Assembly: GCA_905221615.1 (NCBI GenBank)
Contig: CAJNDT010006005.1
Span: 318,501-382,500, forward strand
Source of the DNA: Symbiodinium sp. CCMP2592
Lineage: Eukaryota; Sar; Dinophyceae; Suessiales; Symbiodiniaceae
Direction of reading: 5' to 3'
Length of the DNA: 64,000 bases
Below are positions 34,865-44,395 of the stretch, one piece after another. Each line of letters starts with the position of its first letter. Positions within the stretch are counted from its first letter, which is position 1. The notes beneath the pieces are model-generated. The model saw only the letters and a program-made list of their open reading frames with translations, was not told the origin of the DNA and searched no databases. The translations under genes and the position numbers were made by a program.

Positions 34865-34871
34865 GTATCAT
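34784..34871. repeat. (TA)n with TATG interruptions
   Basis: A dinucleotide tract just left of the long (TAC)n array at the 3' flank of E2. Confidence 0.95.
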
Positions 34872-34929
34872 GTATGATTGTTTCTGTACTGTATAGGTGC
34901 CTATATTACTATACTACTATACTACTAAG

Positions 34930-35404
<475 letters not shown>

Positions 35405-35872
35405 GATCGCGACAGAGTCCAAGTCTGCCTAGCGGGCCGTTGGGCGGGCAAATTGCCCGGCTGACAGACAGCAATGTCTTTGACACTCCCGATAAAAGAA
35501 TGAGCATCGCTCCACGGAGCCAAGCATGCTCAAGGTTCGGACCGAGGTCCCAGCAACCGACACATGTGATTGATCGCTGGCCATCCTTGACCAGGAACTG
35601 CGAAAACGAGAATCAGCTATCAGAAGAAGCAGGCCTGACATACAATCAGCCATCAGCCATCGCCACTAAACAAACAGAATCGGCTAGCCCTCATCGCCTG
35701 GGAGACTCAGGAGGATTCAAGTTTTTCACGGAGCATCCGCTGCCCGAAAGATCGCATGACCTCAGTCGGTATAGCAGAGCACCAAAAGCACTGCTCAAGG
35801 AGGCGCCGCAACAGGCAAGAAGAATCATTTTTGCTGCACCCCATCGCTGCTTTGATGCCCCTGTCGGAGTCC

Positions 35873-36897
35873 TCAGATCGTCGAGCTGGTAATCCACGAT
35901 GACATGAAGCCCGACTTAACCAAAGCGCGGCGATCCTCATTGCACAAGCGCTGAGGCGAGTCGATGTGATAGGCCAGGAGTAGCAGGCGATCACCACTCC
36001 ACGGAAGCGTTGCATGAAGCTCGCGAGGAGGGAAAGAGATGGCCTCCCGAGTGGACAGGATGTGCCCACGTGGACCTGCATTGGAAAGCCTCATCATGCC
36101 CGCGTTGTCGCCAAGGAAGAGCTCGCCACCCTCATACACCGAACACGGTAGGGCAAGATTTAGGCTGGATTCCAGGTTGTGCATATCCTTGTGAGGCGGG
36201 GCCGCTGTGTTCATGGTAAGCGTTATTGTGGTGAACTCATGCTCGTCGTTCCAGGTCCTGACAATGGCCGTGAGTGCCCTCGTAACCCATGGAAAGCGCG
36301 ACATCCATACAGTTAGACCTGACATGGGCCCCCTGATCCAAGCACCCACCGTGAAGCGCTTGGGATCCTGAGTGGTCGAGCACATGTCCTCATTGATCTC
36401 CCAACGCATGTTTTTGTCCCGCGGAAGTAGAGAAACAAGTCGCTGTAGTTGGCACCAGCGAGCCTGACCATGTAGTAGGAACGAGTGAGCAAGGGCGTCG
36501 GCACGAGAGTCAGGAGGCGGAAGATCAGCAACATCAGCACCTCGAAGTAAGTAGATGTGCTGTGAGGCGAACTGAACTTGAGATCGAGCTCGAACGCCAT
36601 GATCGGCCTAGACCCTGCAAAGTAGTCACCATTGTGGACATGTTCCAAGGCAGGCTGTATCGACGGCACCCCACCAGATGGCTTCACCTCAAGCTGATCA
36701 GCACAATCCTCTTCAGCCATATCGTCCAGGAGAGACATAACCTCTACCCCCTCAGAGCCCTGGGCACAAAGTAGGCGCCGACGCTTGACCATCAAGGGAT
36801 CGTAGCACTGCCGCTGAGGTAGTGTCAGTACAGGGTACCAGGCAAAGTCAGACCTAGAGCTAGAGCCCAGCCTGGTCATGTAGCTCAACCGATGCAC
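35873..36897 (-). CDS. 2-oxoglutarate/Fe(II) oxygenase-like protein of E2, one frame change
   Basis: The clear part starts at 36409 or upstream in the same frame (reads QHIYLLRGADVADL from about 36580). GAWIRGPMSGL, then NTAAPPHKDMHN with an HxD metal pair, GGELFLGDNAG, the distal His in RELHATLPW, and Arg in GDRLLLLAYH match the double-stranded beta-helix oxygenase pattern. It aligns with unit A (GAYQQGPMAGL, HTDKRG, GGHLFVEDSAG, RRHLVLPW) and with unit B. An earlier part in another frame (36897 to about 36580: KRRRLLCAQG, SLLDDMAEED) appears to be its N-terminus, so one base is missing near 36575. Substrate unknown; a nucleic acid or protein side chain is possible. Confidence 0.65.
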
Positions 36898-37259
36898 ATA
36901 CTAGCCCTGCCAGTCGCACATCACTCAGGCACAAGAGTCTCAGCAACGCACTTGAGAGCGCAGCCACTGAACCCCGAATCAAGAAGCGAGGTGCATACCA
37001 CGTCCAGCGCCATTCCTGAGCAGTAGCTATCCAGCCAGCAAGAGCCCACGCAAAGACAGTAAGAGCAGACATCACGTAAAAAGAGCGCTGAGCAAGAACG
37101 ACGAGCTTTTCCAGCAGGACTGCTAGGCCGCCGCATTGACGCTCCCTGCACAATGACGAGGGCGGCACAGCCAACCTCCATGATCAGCACGCGCCACAGC
37201 TTGTAGCTGGCACGGCACAAAATCAAAGCAAGATCGTGAGCTAGCGATCGCTGACCATA
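36898..37259 (-). other. Unassigned stretch between ORF2 and the oxygenase gene
   Basis: Open frames of about 100 codons exist (for example 37174-36860, hydrophobic: FYVMSALTVFAWALAGWI). None has an assignable domain. It may hold the N-terminal part of the oxygenase gene, which in unit A has about 100 residues before its conserved region. Confidence 0.4.
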
Positions 37260-38369
37260 TCAGGCCTCCGAGACGGCCACGGCCAATGCTGAGCGCGCAA
37301 AGCGATCCACTTTAAGCTGCATCGCGAGCAAATGAAAGGCGGAGCTATGACAAAGCAGGCGAAGCGAATCACGAAGCTCCGCCGGCCCTTCTCCATGTTG
37401 CCCTGTCTGCACCAAGAAGACAAGAGAGTCTCCCCGCATTTCTTCAGCCATGGGACGTGTGGGATGAAAGCGAGCAACTGCAAACTCACGAGGGCAAAGC
37501 TTAGCAATGGCATCCACGTGTGCCAGCACCTCAGACTGCGAGAGCGGTGGCTTTGTAGTGTCCACCTGGTGCTTATTGTTCGCTGCATCCCAACGAAGAA
37601 ATGACCATGTAAGCGATGGGGTCCGCGACAGCCAGCCAAGTTTCTCCATCTTAGCCAAGGTTTCCTCCTTATCCACCACCTCCTCAAGACGTGTCTTGAA
37701 CTCCTTGAACAAGCAGTAAAGCAACGCCGCTCTCATCGGTCTATCAAGCTTGTTTGGCTCTTTTTGTTTGATCTGCCTCCAAGAGTTCGCCGCCGCATAC
37801 AGCATGGGGACCACGGACGACGGAACATTCAACTTCATGTGCATGACAAACGAAGATTCCACCTTCATCAGATTAATGGCATCCTCATGCCGCACAAGTA
37901 GGCGCTGCATGAGCTCCACCGTGTGCCGCAAGCCCCGAAGCTCAAACGATGGGGCTGCTGTCCACGCACGTTCATCACCGCCATGTTCACGGGAGCTCCA
38001 GCCATCACCACCACCGCCACCACCACCGCCACCACCCCCTCCATGACTACCCCAACGCGGAGCATAGCCACCAGGTCCTCTCTGCCAATCGGAGCCTCCA
38101 CGGCGCTTGTACCCGGAGAACGGCGCCGCTCCCTTGCCGCTACCTCCACCACGACTCGGAGCCCCACGCCCATCAGCGCCACCCTTGGCCTCATTGGCCG
38201 CTGTCCGTGCCGCTTTGGCTTCACGCTCCACAGCTACATCTTCCGGAGCACCGAACGGCGCACTGTTTGCGCCAGGAGCCTGATCCACGCTCGCATTGGC
38301 TCCCTTGGGCCAATACTGCTGATAAAAGCCCCATTCTTCATCATTGCCGAGCATGTCTGCATCGGCCAT
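37260..38369 (-). CDS. Gag-like ORF2 of E2
   Basis: ATG 22 bases after the ORF1 stop; 368 residues. The N-terminal third is low-complexity, with a run of 12 glycines and RGG-like segments typical of RNA binding. The C-terminal part (LMQRLLVRHEDAINLMK, LLYCLFKEFKTRLEEVV) resembles by position and pattern the ORF2 of units A and B (GFLLHEEQLALLQLQASLVY). It always lies immediately after the USP-ending ORF. The short spacing suggests reinitiation or RNA processing. The gag-like role is inferred from position and composition only. Confidence 0.65.
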   Translation of the reverse strand: MADADMLGNDEEWGFYQQYWPKGANASVDQAPGANSAPFGAPEDVAVEREAKAARTAANEAKGGADGRGAPSRGGGSGKGAAPFSGYKRRGGSDWQRGPGGYAPRWGSHGGGGGGGGGGGGDGWSSREHGGDERAWTAAPSFELRGLRHTVELMQRLLVRHEDAINLMKVESSFVMHMKLNVPSSVVPMLYAAANSWRQIKQKEPNKLDRPMRAALLYCLFKEFKTRLEEVVDKEETLAKMEKLGWLSRTPSLTWSFLRWDAANNKHQVDTTKPPLSQSEVLAHVDAIAKLCPREFAVARFHPTRPMAEEMRGDSLVFLVQTGQHGEGPAELRDSLRLLCHSSAFHLLAMQLKVDRFARSALAVAVSEA

Positions 38370-38391
38370 TGTGCGAAGAGGCCGGCGCCTG

Positions 38392-41300
38392 CTAGCAGGC
38401 AGGCTCGTCAATCAGGTCGATCGGGCCCGCGTCAGACTCCACGTCTGCTCGAGCCGGGACGAGTAGCGCAAGGTACACTCGCCGCTGCAGATCCAGCGTG
38501 AACTCAACCCGCACCGAAGCAGAGCTATCATCAGCATGCCACCAGCTGGAGTCCATTCTGAGCACCGCGCGATAGTGACCACAGTCCAGGGTTTCACCCT
38601 GATGTTCGATCAGAGCCGCGACCTGGAAGTCATGCCACCGTACGGCTACTCCTTCGGTGAACACCGGCACTTGTACACAGTCCGAGGGAGCAACCGGCGT
38701 ATGCACTTTATGACCATCACCACACCGCTCAATTTGAAGAATCAGCAAGCTGGGAACCTCAATCAAGGCATGGCGAAACTCCTGTGCAAACCACTGGCTG
38801 ATGAGATCCTGTAGGGGACTTGCCACAAGACCAATGGGGATCGCAATGGGATGAACGCCACGCTGAGGAGTTCGAACTTGGTCGAAACGCTGATATCGGG
38901 CTTCCCACCGAGCCAAGCTGAATCCCAATCCGCGAAGAAGAACTGAGGCAAACTCAGAAGCATCGTGTTGCCTGCCATCAAAGGACCACCTTCTCAGAAC
39001 GGAGCGAACTATGAGTTGTCCACTAAGAGCCAGCGCTTGATTGCGAGAGACCGCCTGCTCCGCTAGCCGATAGAAGCCCTGAATGGCATTTCCCAGCCCG
39101 TCGGCACCCTGCATGGCAAAGAGCAAAGCGTGAATCACAGCATTCATGAAGCAGAGGTTGCCACCGTTGCTTAGCCGAAGCCTAAGCAGCCAGCCGGACT
39201 CCAGGACCGGAGAGGGGCCCACCACGACTCCAGATGGCACCTGCAATGTAGAAGTGGCTACCGCAACTTTCGGTGGCCGCATAGTCGATGCCGAGGAAGA
39301 GGCAGCCTTGAGACCCGGACCAAAAGCCCGACCGATCGGGGTGGAGCCAACCTCGAACAACTGATACTGCGGAGTGCTCTGCCATTGTTTTGCTGCGGGG
39401 CCTTTGATGGAAATCGAGTCGACCATCCCCAGACCACGGAGCTGCCGCACTGCCAGAAGCTGGAACAAAGCAGAGCATTTGCCACTATGATCCAATTCAT
39501 TTTTGGCCCGACTACCACAGAATCGACACGGCACAACAAAGACCGCAGACAGACTTCGAGCCTCCGCCGTTGCCACCACTTTCACTTTCCTGTACTGCTC
39601 AGGATGAGACTGCCGCCAATGTGCCTTGATTTTTCCCGCCTCCTTGACCCACTGTCGGCAAAGTGCACAGCGAGTAGCCAACACACGAAGTCGAGAGCCT
39701 CCGGCGCCAAGCTGTGCGGGGGCAACCCTGAGAGCATCCGCAATCTGGCATGTGACCGTCTCCTGCCCTTGAGCGCCAGCTGGTGGTACAGGAGGAGAGA
39801 CGATTTCCTCCTCGCGAATGCGCTCCAGCATTTGGTCTTCTGTCAAACCCTCAGCCAAGAAGGACTTCACCCTAAAGCAAGTGCCTGTTGTGATGTGACG
39901 CTCCAGCGATCGCCAATCAAAAAGCCGACCCTGACAAAATCGACAAAATGGCAATCCAAATAGGGAGTGAACATCTTTGCGAAAAGATAATTTGGCCTGA
40001 GTGTTGATCTCGGGATGCCGGTGCATGATATGCATCTGCACGCTGGCTTCAGAGTCAAAGTACACCCCACACACCGGGCACGCACTGCTCAGGGCCACGA
40101 CCAATGGCTCCAAGGAAGAGCCCACCCCCACCAGGGGCACCTCCAGAACACGATCCAATTGGTCCAATACCTCAACGGCACGTGCTAACTCTGGGGCCTT
40201 GAGCTCAGCACTGCGACCACAATCGGTACGAATGGAGTCCACCTTCCGAGCAAGCTGATCACGAAGCGCCACCGCTGGAGTAAACTCAGCTCGAGTCAGC
40301 ACCTGCACATTGCTCACCCCCTCCTCGTAGATGCGAAGAATCTTCCGGTAGTGACCTGCCAGGACGGAGACGCACCCCTTATAGACAGGCATCGTCACGC
40401 CCACAAAGACCAAGGAGTATGCAAGACATGGCCACACTGTTGCCTGATATAGGCGAGCACGCTGACGCTGCGTGAGCGCTCCGCGCGTGCGCAGAACCCG
40501 ACCAAGCTCCTGGAATCTCTGCTGCGCGACCTGGGCTCGAGCAGCGAAAGTCTGTTGCTCAAAGCTATCGTAGGACAGCACCGCGCCCAAGTATGGCATA
40601 GTGGCTGCTGTAGGAATCCAGTAATCCTGAGAACCAGACCTAATGCGCACATGCTGACCTCCGTCACGCCATACCAAAATGGACCGGCATGCCCTGGCAA
40701 CCGCACTACCACGAAGCCTCAACACAATCAAGCTCTTCTGGAAGTTGATCGACATGCCTAGCGATCCCAGAGTGTCGATCAGCAGCCTGATCTCGTCCAG
40801 CGCCAATCGAAAGCCTGCAACATCTCGCAAAAGCCAGTGTGCATGAAGATCATCCGCGAAAAGACTGTAGCGATCATCACGCAGCCGCCGGCCTTTTTCC
40901 CGGAGAGCCTCGCCAAGCCTTCTATGCATTCTCGCAGTCCAGGCAGCAAAAATAATGGGGGCAATGGGACACCCCTGCCTCAGCCCTCGAGTCATGCGTA
41001 CTGCCTCCGAGGCCCCACCATGCTGAACAAAGCACCTGGTTTGGGCATGCACACCAACCAGAAGGACAGCGATGGCCTCGCCGACACCCGCCTCGAGCAA
41101 GCTAGCCAAGATCTCCGAGTGGGGCACCGCGTCAAAGGCCTTCCGCAAATCCAAGCTTATCATAAGCCCTCCAATTAAAGGCTCAGTCGCTTCACCAAGT
41201 AGTTTGGAAGTGTGGTCATGCTGATGCTGTTTAAGCAAGGTACGAACAGCACTGCAATGGAGTGTAGCACGAAGAAGCGGGTCAGCAGTAGAGGTACCCG

Positions 41301-43452
41301 GGCGATAAGCATATTGAGGCGTGGACCGCATACTGGAAAGTATGACCGAAGAGATCTCGTTCCGCAGGACAATGAGAAAAGCCTTCGCGTCCACGGGCAT
41401 TAAGCCGATACTTCGCAGGTTCTCCGGACTACTAGGGGTTTTGCCGGCCTTGGCCAGCCACGCTAGCTGCACCCATGACCAATCTGATGGAATGTGCGGC
41501 CGATCACCACACAGTGAAGCCTGTGCAATCTCTGACAACCGGTGGGCCGCCTCTGCACAACCATTCTTCCAGGCCTGCACCTGGGGCTCTCCATTAGGCA
41601 CCGCCTTGCCGGATCGCATAGAAAGGAGCGCAGCTTGCCAAGCTTCCGGTCTGAAGATCTGTGGTGCAATTGGCTGCAACTGGACCGAACATATGTGCTC
41701 TGGACTCCGAGCCTTGAATAACTCCGCGGCATATACCGCTAGCATCTTGCACTCCGCCCTGGGATGCATGACGTTTCCATCCGCATCACGCAGCCGAATA
41801 GAGCGTCTAGCTTTGCGAGGAGACAACCACCGAACACACTGAAAAAGCCCCTTACTATCCCCCTTGCTCGCAGCGGACTCTGCAAGTTCAAGAATGTCAA
41901 GGAGCTGCTGCCGCCTTCGAGCGCGCGCCAGAGCGCGAAGCTCCCGATGCCTTCGTCGGAGCTGAAGAAAGAGCCGAAGTCTGTGAAAGGCATCCCTCAT
42001 GGTGCGGACGCGCTGTGCCGCGAGCTGTTTCCTAGCCTCCCAGAAGTGAACAATTTCACCATCAAGCCCTCGTAGACCCGGCTTCCGAACTGAAGGTACT
42101 GATACTGGATGCTGGGCTTGAATGTCGCGCCTCAAATCAGCGATGGCAGGCAACTCCCTGTGCAAGGGTTCACTGCAGCCACGAGCCCCACGACTCAACC
42201 GCCATGGAGTCCACCGCAGAGGAATCATTGCCTGTAGGAGCAGGTGACCAGATGATCTCCAGCCCGCAATCGGAGCAACTTTGGGCACACAACGCTTGGC
42301 AGCCGAGTCAGCAAGAACTGACCGAACCAAAATGAAATCAATCTGCGATTTGCCCTTACTGTGGAAAAAGGTATGGCTCTGGGATTTGCGGCCCCAAGTG
42401 TTAAGGGCACATAACTGATGCTTCTGAAGTAACCCCGTGAGCCACTTACGCTCAGAAACAACTTCAGCAGTTTGATTGTGCGGCAGCACACCACCACCCG
42501 TACTCGGTGGAGACTTCTCCAGACCAGAATTCAGATCTCCCGCAACAATGATAGAGGATCGCGTAGGCAAGGAGCGCAATGCCGTGTCCAGTTTATCCCA
42601 CAGACCCCTACGCAACTGAAGAACCCTTGCAAGCTCAGCAGAACCAAAGGGAAGAGTATGCTGATACACGCCCAAGATGTCGAGATGTTGCCCTTGCGCA
42701 AAACACCGCGCCTGAAGAAGCCGCCCCGGAACCAACTCTTGCCATCGCAGTGTGTCCCGCGAGCAGAAGTCCTCCCTGATCCCGAGCATAACGCCACCAG
42801 AGCGAGGTTTGGCACACGGGCTGCCCACAAACGTCCAACCGTCTTCGCTCCACTCTTGAAGATTCGATCGATGCGTTTCTTGGAGAAGCAGAATATGAAC
42901 TTCCGGATGCTGTCTGAGGTATAGCTTGATCTCTGCGAATAAGAGCTCCGACAGACCCCCACAGTTCCATGACAATACTCCGACTCTCTGCTTCAGGGTT
43001 TCCCTAGTTGGCCGCATACCTGCTCCAGACGACAAGGAGGCGCTAAACAGCTGCTTTCCTTTGTAGTTCGAGGTGCCCTGGCGCTCCGCTCGGGCAATGG
43101 CACGCTTCAATGACCTCTTCTTGATTCTCGATGAATGAATGTCAACCACATTGATAGAGCCGGCCTTAAATCCCCTCTCGTTTGCCACCGAGGCCGAGGC
43201 CAAGGTAGCTCCAGACACCCCAAGGGGAGGCATGTCAACCCTCGCGCCGAGAGACACATCTTCACCTTGACTGCCCACACATCGGGTCTCTCCCCGGAGT
43301 TGGGACCGGGACGAGCGCGCACCGCCAAGAAGCTTGTTCTTCGGCCGTACATGCGCATGCTCCACGTGGGTGGCACTGCGTTGCGTAAACTCATCATGCT
43401 CCACTGCAGGACACGTTCCAAGACCCTGGAAAATCTGTATCTGAACACCCAT
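38392..43452 (-). CDS. Retroelement polyprotein: endonuclease, reverse transcriptase, zinc fingers, ubiquitin-specific protease (E2)
   Basis: Intact and diverged from E1. I chose the first ATG at 43452 (1,686 residues); the frame is open to 43542 without ATG. The endonuclease (VLSWNCGG, LLQETHRS, AGDLNS with Asp306, SQIDFIL) ends in SSGHLLL instead of SDH. RT: ISLDLRKAFD, GLRQGCPIAP, FADD at 865-868, YLGAVLS. Cys/His fingers start near residue 1125 (CPVCGVYF...H). The C-terminal USP has NGGNLCFMN with Cys1434, GRQHDASEF, and DCGHYRAV with His1626. All catalytic positions of the USP survive although the domain is strongly diverged from that of E1, which argues for selection on it. Confidence 0.9.
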   Translation of the reverse strand: MGVQIQIFQGLGTCPAVEHDEFTQRSATHVEHAHVRPKNKLLGGARSSRSQLRGETRCVGSQGEDVSLGARVDMPPLGVSGATLASASVANERGFKAGSINVVDIHSSRIKKRSLKRAIARAERQGTSNYKGKQLFSASLSSGAGMRPTRETLKQRVGVLSWNCGGLSELLFAEIKLYLRQHPEVHILLLQETHRSNLQEWSEDGWTFVGSPCAKPRSGGVMLGIREDFCSRDTLRWQELVPGRLLQARCFAQGQHLDILGVYQHTLPFGSAELARVLQLRRGLWDKLDTALRSLPTRSSIIVAGDLNSGLEKSPPSTGGGVLPHNQTAEVVSERKWLTGLLQKHQLCALNTWGRKSQSHTFFHSKGKSQIDFILVRSVLADSAAKRCVPKVAPIAGWRSSGHLLLQAMIPLRWTPWRLSRGARGCSEPLHRELPAIADLRRDIQAQHPVSVPSVRKPGLRGLDGEIVHFWEARKQLAAQRVRTMRDAFHRLRLFLQLRRRHRELRALARARRRQQLLDILELAESAASKGDSKGLFQCVRWLSPRKARRSIRLRDADGNVMHPRAECKMLAVYAAELFKARSPEHICSVQLQPIAPQIFRPEAWQAALLSMRSGKAVPNGEPQVQAWKNGCAEAAHRLSEIAQASLCGDRPHIPSDWSWVQLAWLAKAGKTPSSPENLRSIGLMPVDAKAFLIVLRNEISSVILSSMRSTPQYAYRPGTSTADPLLRATLHCSAVRTLLKQHQHDHTSKLLGEATEPLIGGLMISLDLRKAFDAVPHSEILASLLEAGVGEAIAVLLVGVHAQTRCFVQHGGASEAVRMTRGLRQGCPIAPIIFAAWTARMHRRLGEALREKGRRLRDDRYSLFADDLHAHWLLRDVAGFRLALDEIRLLIDTLGSLGMSINFQKSLIVLRLRGSAVARACRSILVWRDGGQHVRIRSGSQDYWIPTAATMPYLGAVLSYDSFEQQTFAARAQVAQQRFQELGRVLRTRGALTQRQRARLYQATVWPCLAYSLVFVGVTMPVYKGCVSVLAGHYRKILRIYEEGVSNVQVLTRAEFTPAVALRDQLARKVDSIRTDCGRSAELKAPELARAVEVLDQLDRVLEVPLVGVGSSLEPLVVALSSACPVCGVYFDSEASVQMHIMHRHPEINTQAKLSFRKDVHSLFGLPFCRFCQGRLFDWRSLERHITTGTCFRVKSFLAEGLTEDQMLERIREEEIVSPPVPPAGAQGQETVTCQIADALRVAPAQLGAGGSRLRVLATRCALCRQWVKEAGKIKAHWRQSHPEQYRKVKVVATAEARSLSAVFVVPCRFCGSRAKNELDHSGKCSALFQLLAVRQLRGLGMVDSISIKGPAAKQWQSTPQYQLFEVGSTPIGRAFGPGLKAASSSASTMRPPKVAVATSTLQVPSGVVVGPSPVLESGWLLRLRLSNGGNLCFMNAVIHALLFAMQGADGLGNAIQGFYRLAEQAVSRNQALALSGQLIVRSVLRRWSFDGRQHDASEFASVLLRGLGFSLARWEARYQRFDQVRTPQRGVHPIAIPIGLVASPLQDLISQWFAQEFRHALIEVPSLLILQIERCGDGHKVHTPVAPSDCVQVPVFTEGVAVRWHDFQVAALIEHQGETLDCGHYRAVLRMDSSWWHADDSSASVRVEFTLDLQRRVYLALLVPARADVESDAGPIDLIDEPAC

Positions 43453-43753
43453 CCGAAGAAAACGATTGGACCAAGTCTGGCCGATTCCTGACGCAGTAAG
43501 CTCGAAAGGCAAGCTCACAGTCGCGCGGAAAGAGTTCTGCAACGTCCAGCACTATATCAGCTTCACTAGCCGAGCACCAGAATGAATGCAAAAGTGCCAG
43601 CACGTAATGTCGACTCGGATGATGAAGAGAGTCCCAGAAATGAGTTTCCAGAAGGATGTCTATAGCTGCTGCTTTAAGACGCCAGCAACAGGAAGAGGTG
43701 CAGCAGTGAACTTCCATGAGACCACCCTACAGTTTTGAGCCGCTCGTGGCGCT

Positions 43754-43880
<127 letters not shown>

Positions 43881-44395
43881 ATTTTTCAATTGAACGCTGC
43901 GCGAGCGTGCTCTGCGCTTTGCGGGCGCCTTTGGTCTCGTGCACTCGTGAAACTGCTTCTAGCATGCATCGTTCATACCTCTCTAATCAGCTCAAACTTG
44001 AAAGACTACAGCTACAAAAGCTTCCTCCTCCGACACCTTGGAGTGAACAGACGCGTCCATCTGTGCACCTGTCACAACAAGTAGGCCGTACCTCAGACGA
44101 AGCCGACACCTGGAGTATCCGTCTTGTGGCGTCCCACACGGATTACTCATGTTGAAGACAGAAGGCCGTAAGGGTCATATGCCCATGACCGGATGTACCT
44201 GAAAGCAACTCCGATGGAGTGAGGCTGTGGGCAGCTTGGACGTGGGCAGCCCTCTGGTGCAGCGAAGTGCTCTTTTAAGCAAGGTTAGCTCGCGGTTCAC
44301 AGGCTTCCGAAGAGATTTGCTAAGCGTCAGAAGAGTGCCGAATTCCCAGAGTCTGTGACATAAGGGATCAAAGAGTCTGTGACATATCTCTACCC
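43881..44395 (-). other. 3' untranslated region of unit B
   Basis: From the last stop codon (44396) to the terminal CAGCGTTCAATTGAAAA. Near the stop it carries two GTCACAGAC motifs (plus strand gtctgtgac at 44351 and 44375). No coding signal. Confidence 0.7.

Noticed and set aside
38392..38411. 20-base overlap between ORF1 and ORF2 of E2
   Set aside because: The overlap depends on a TTG start; the first ATG of ORF2 is at 38369, after the ORF1 stop.
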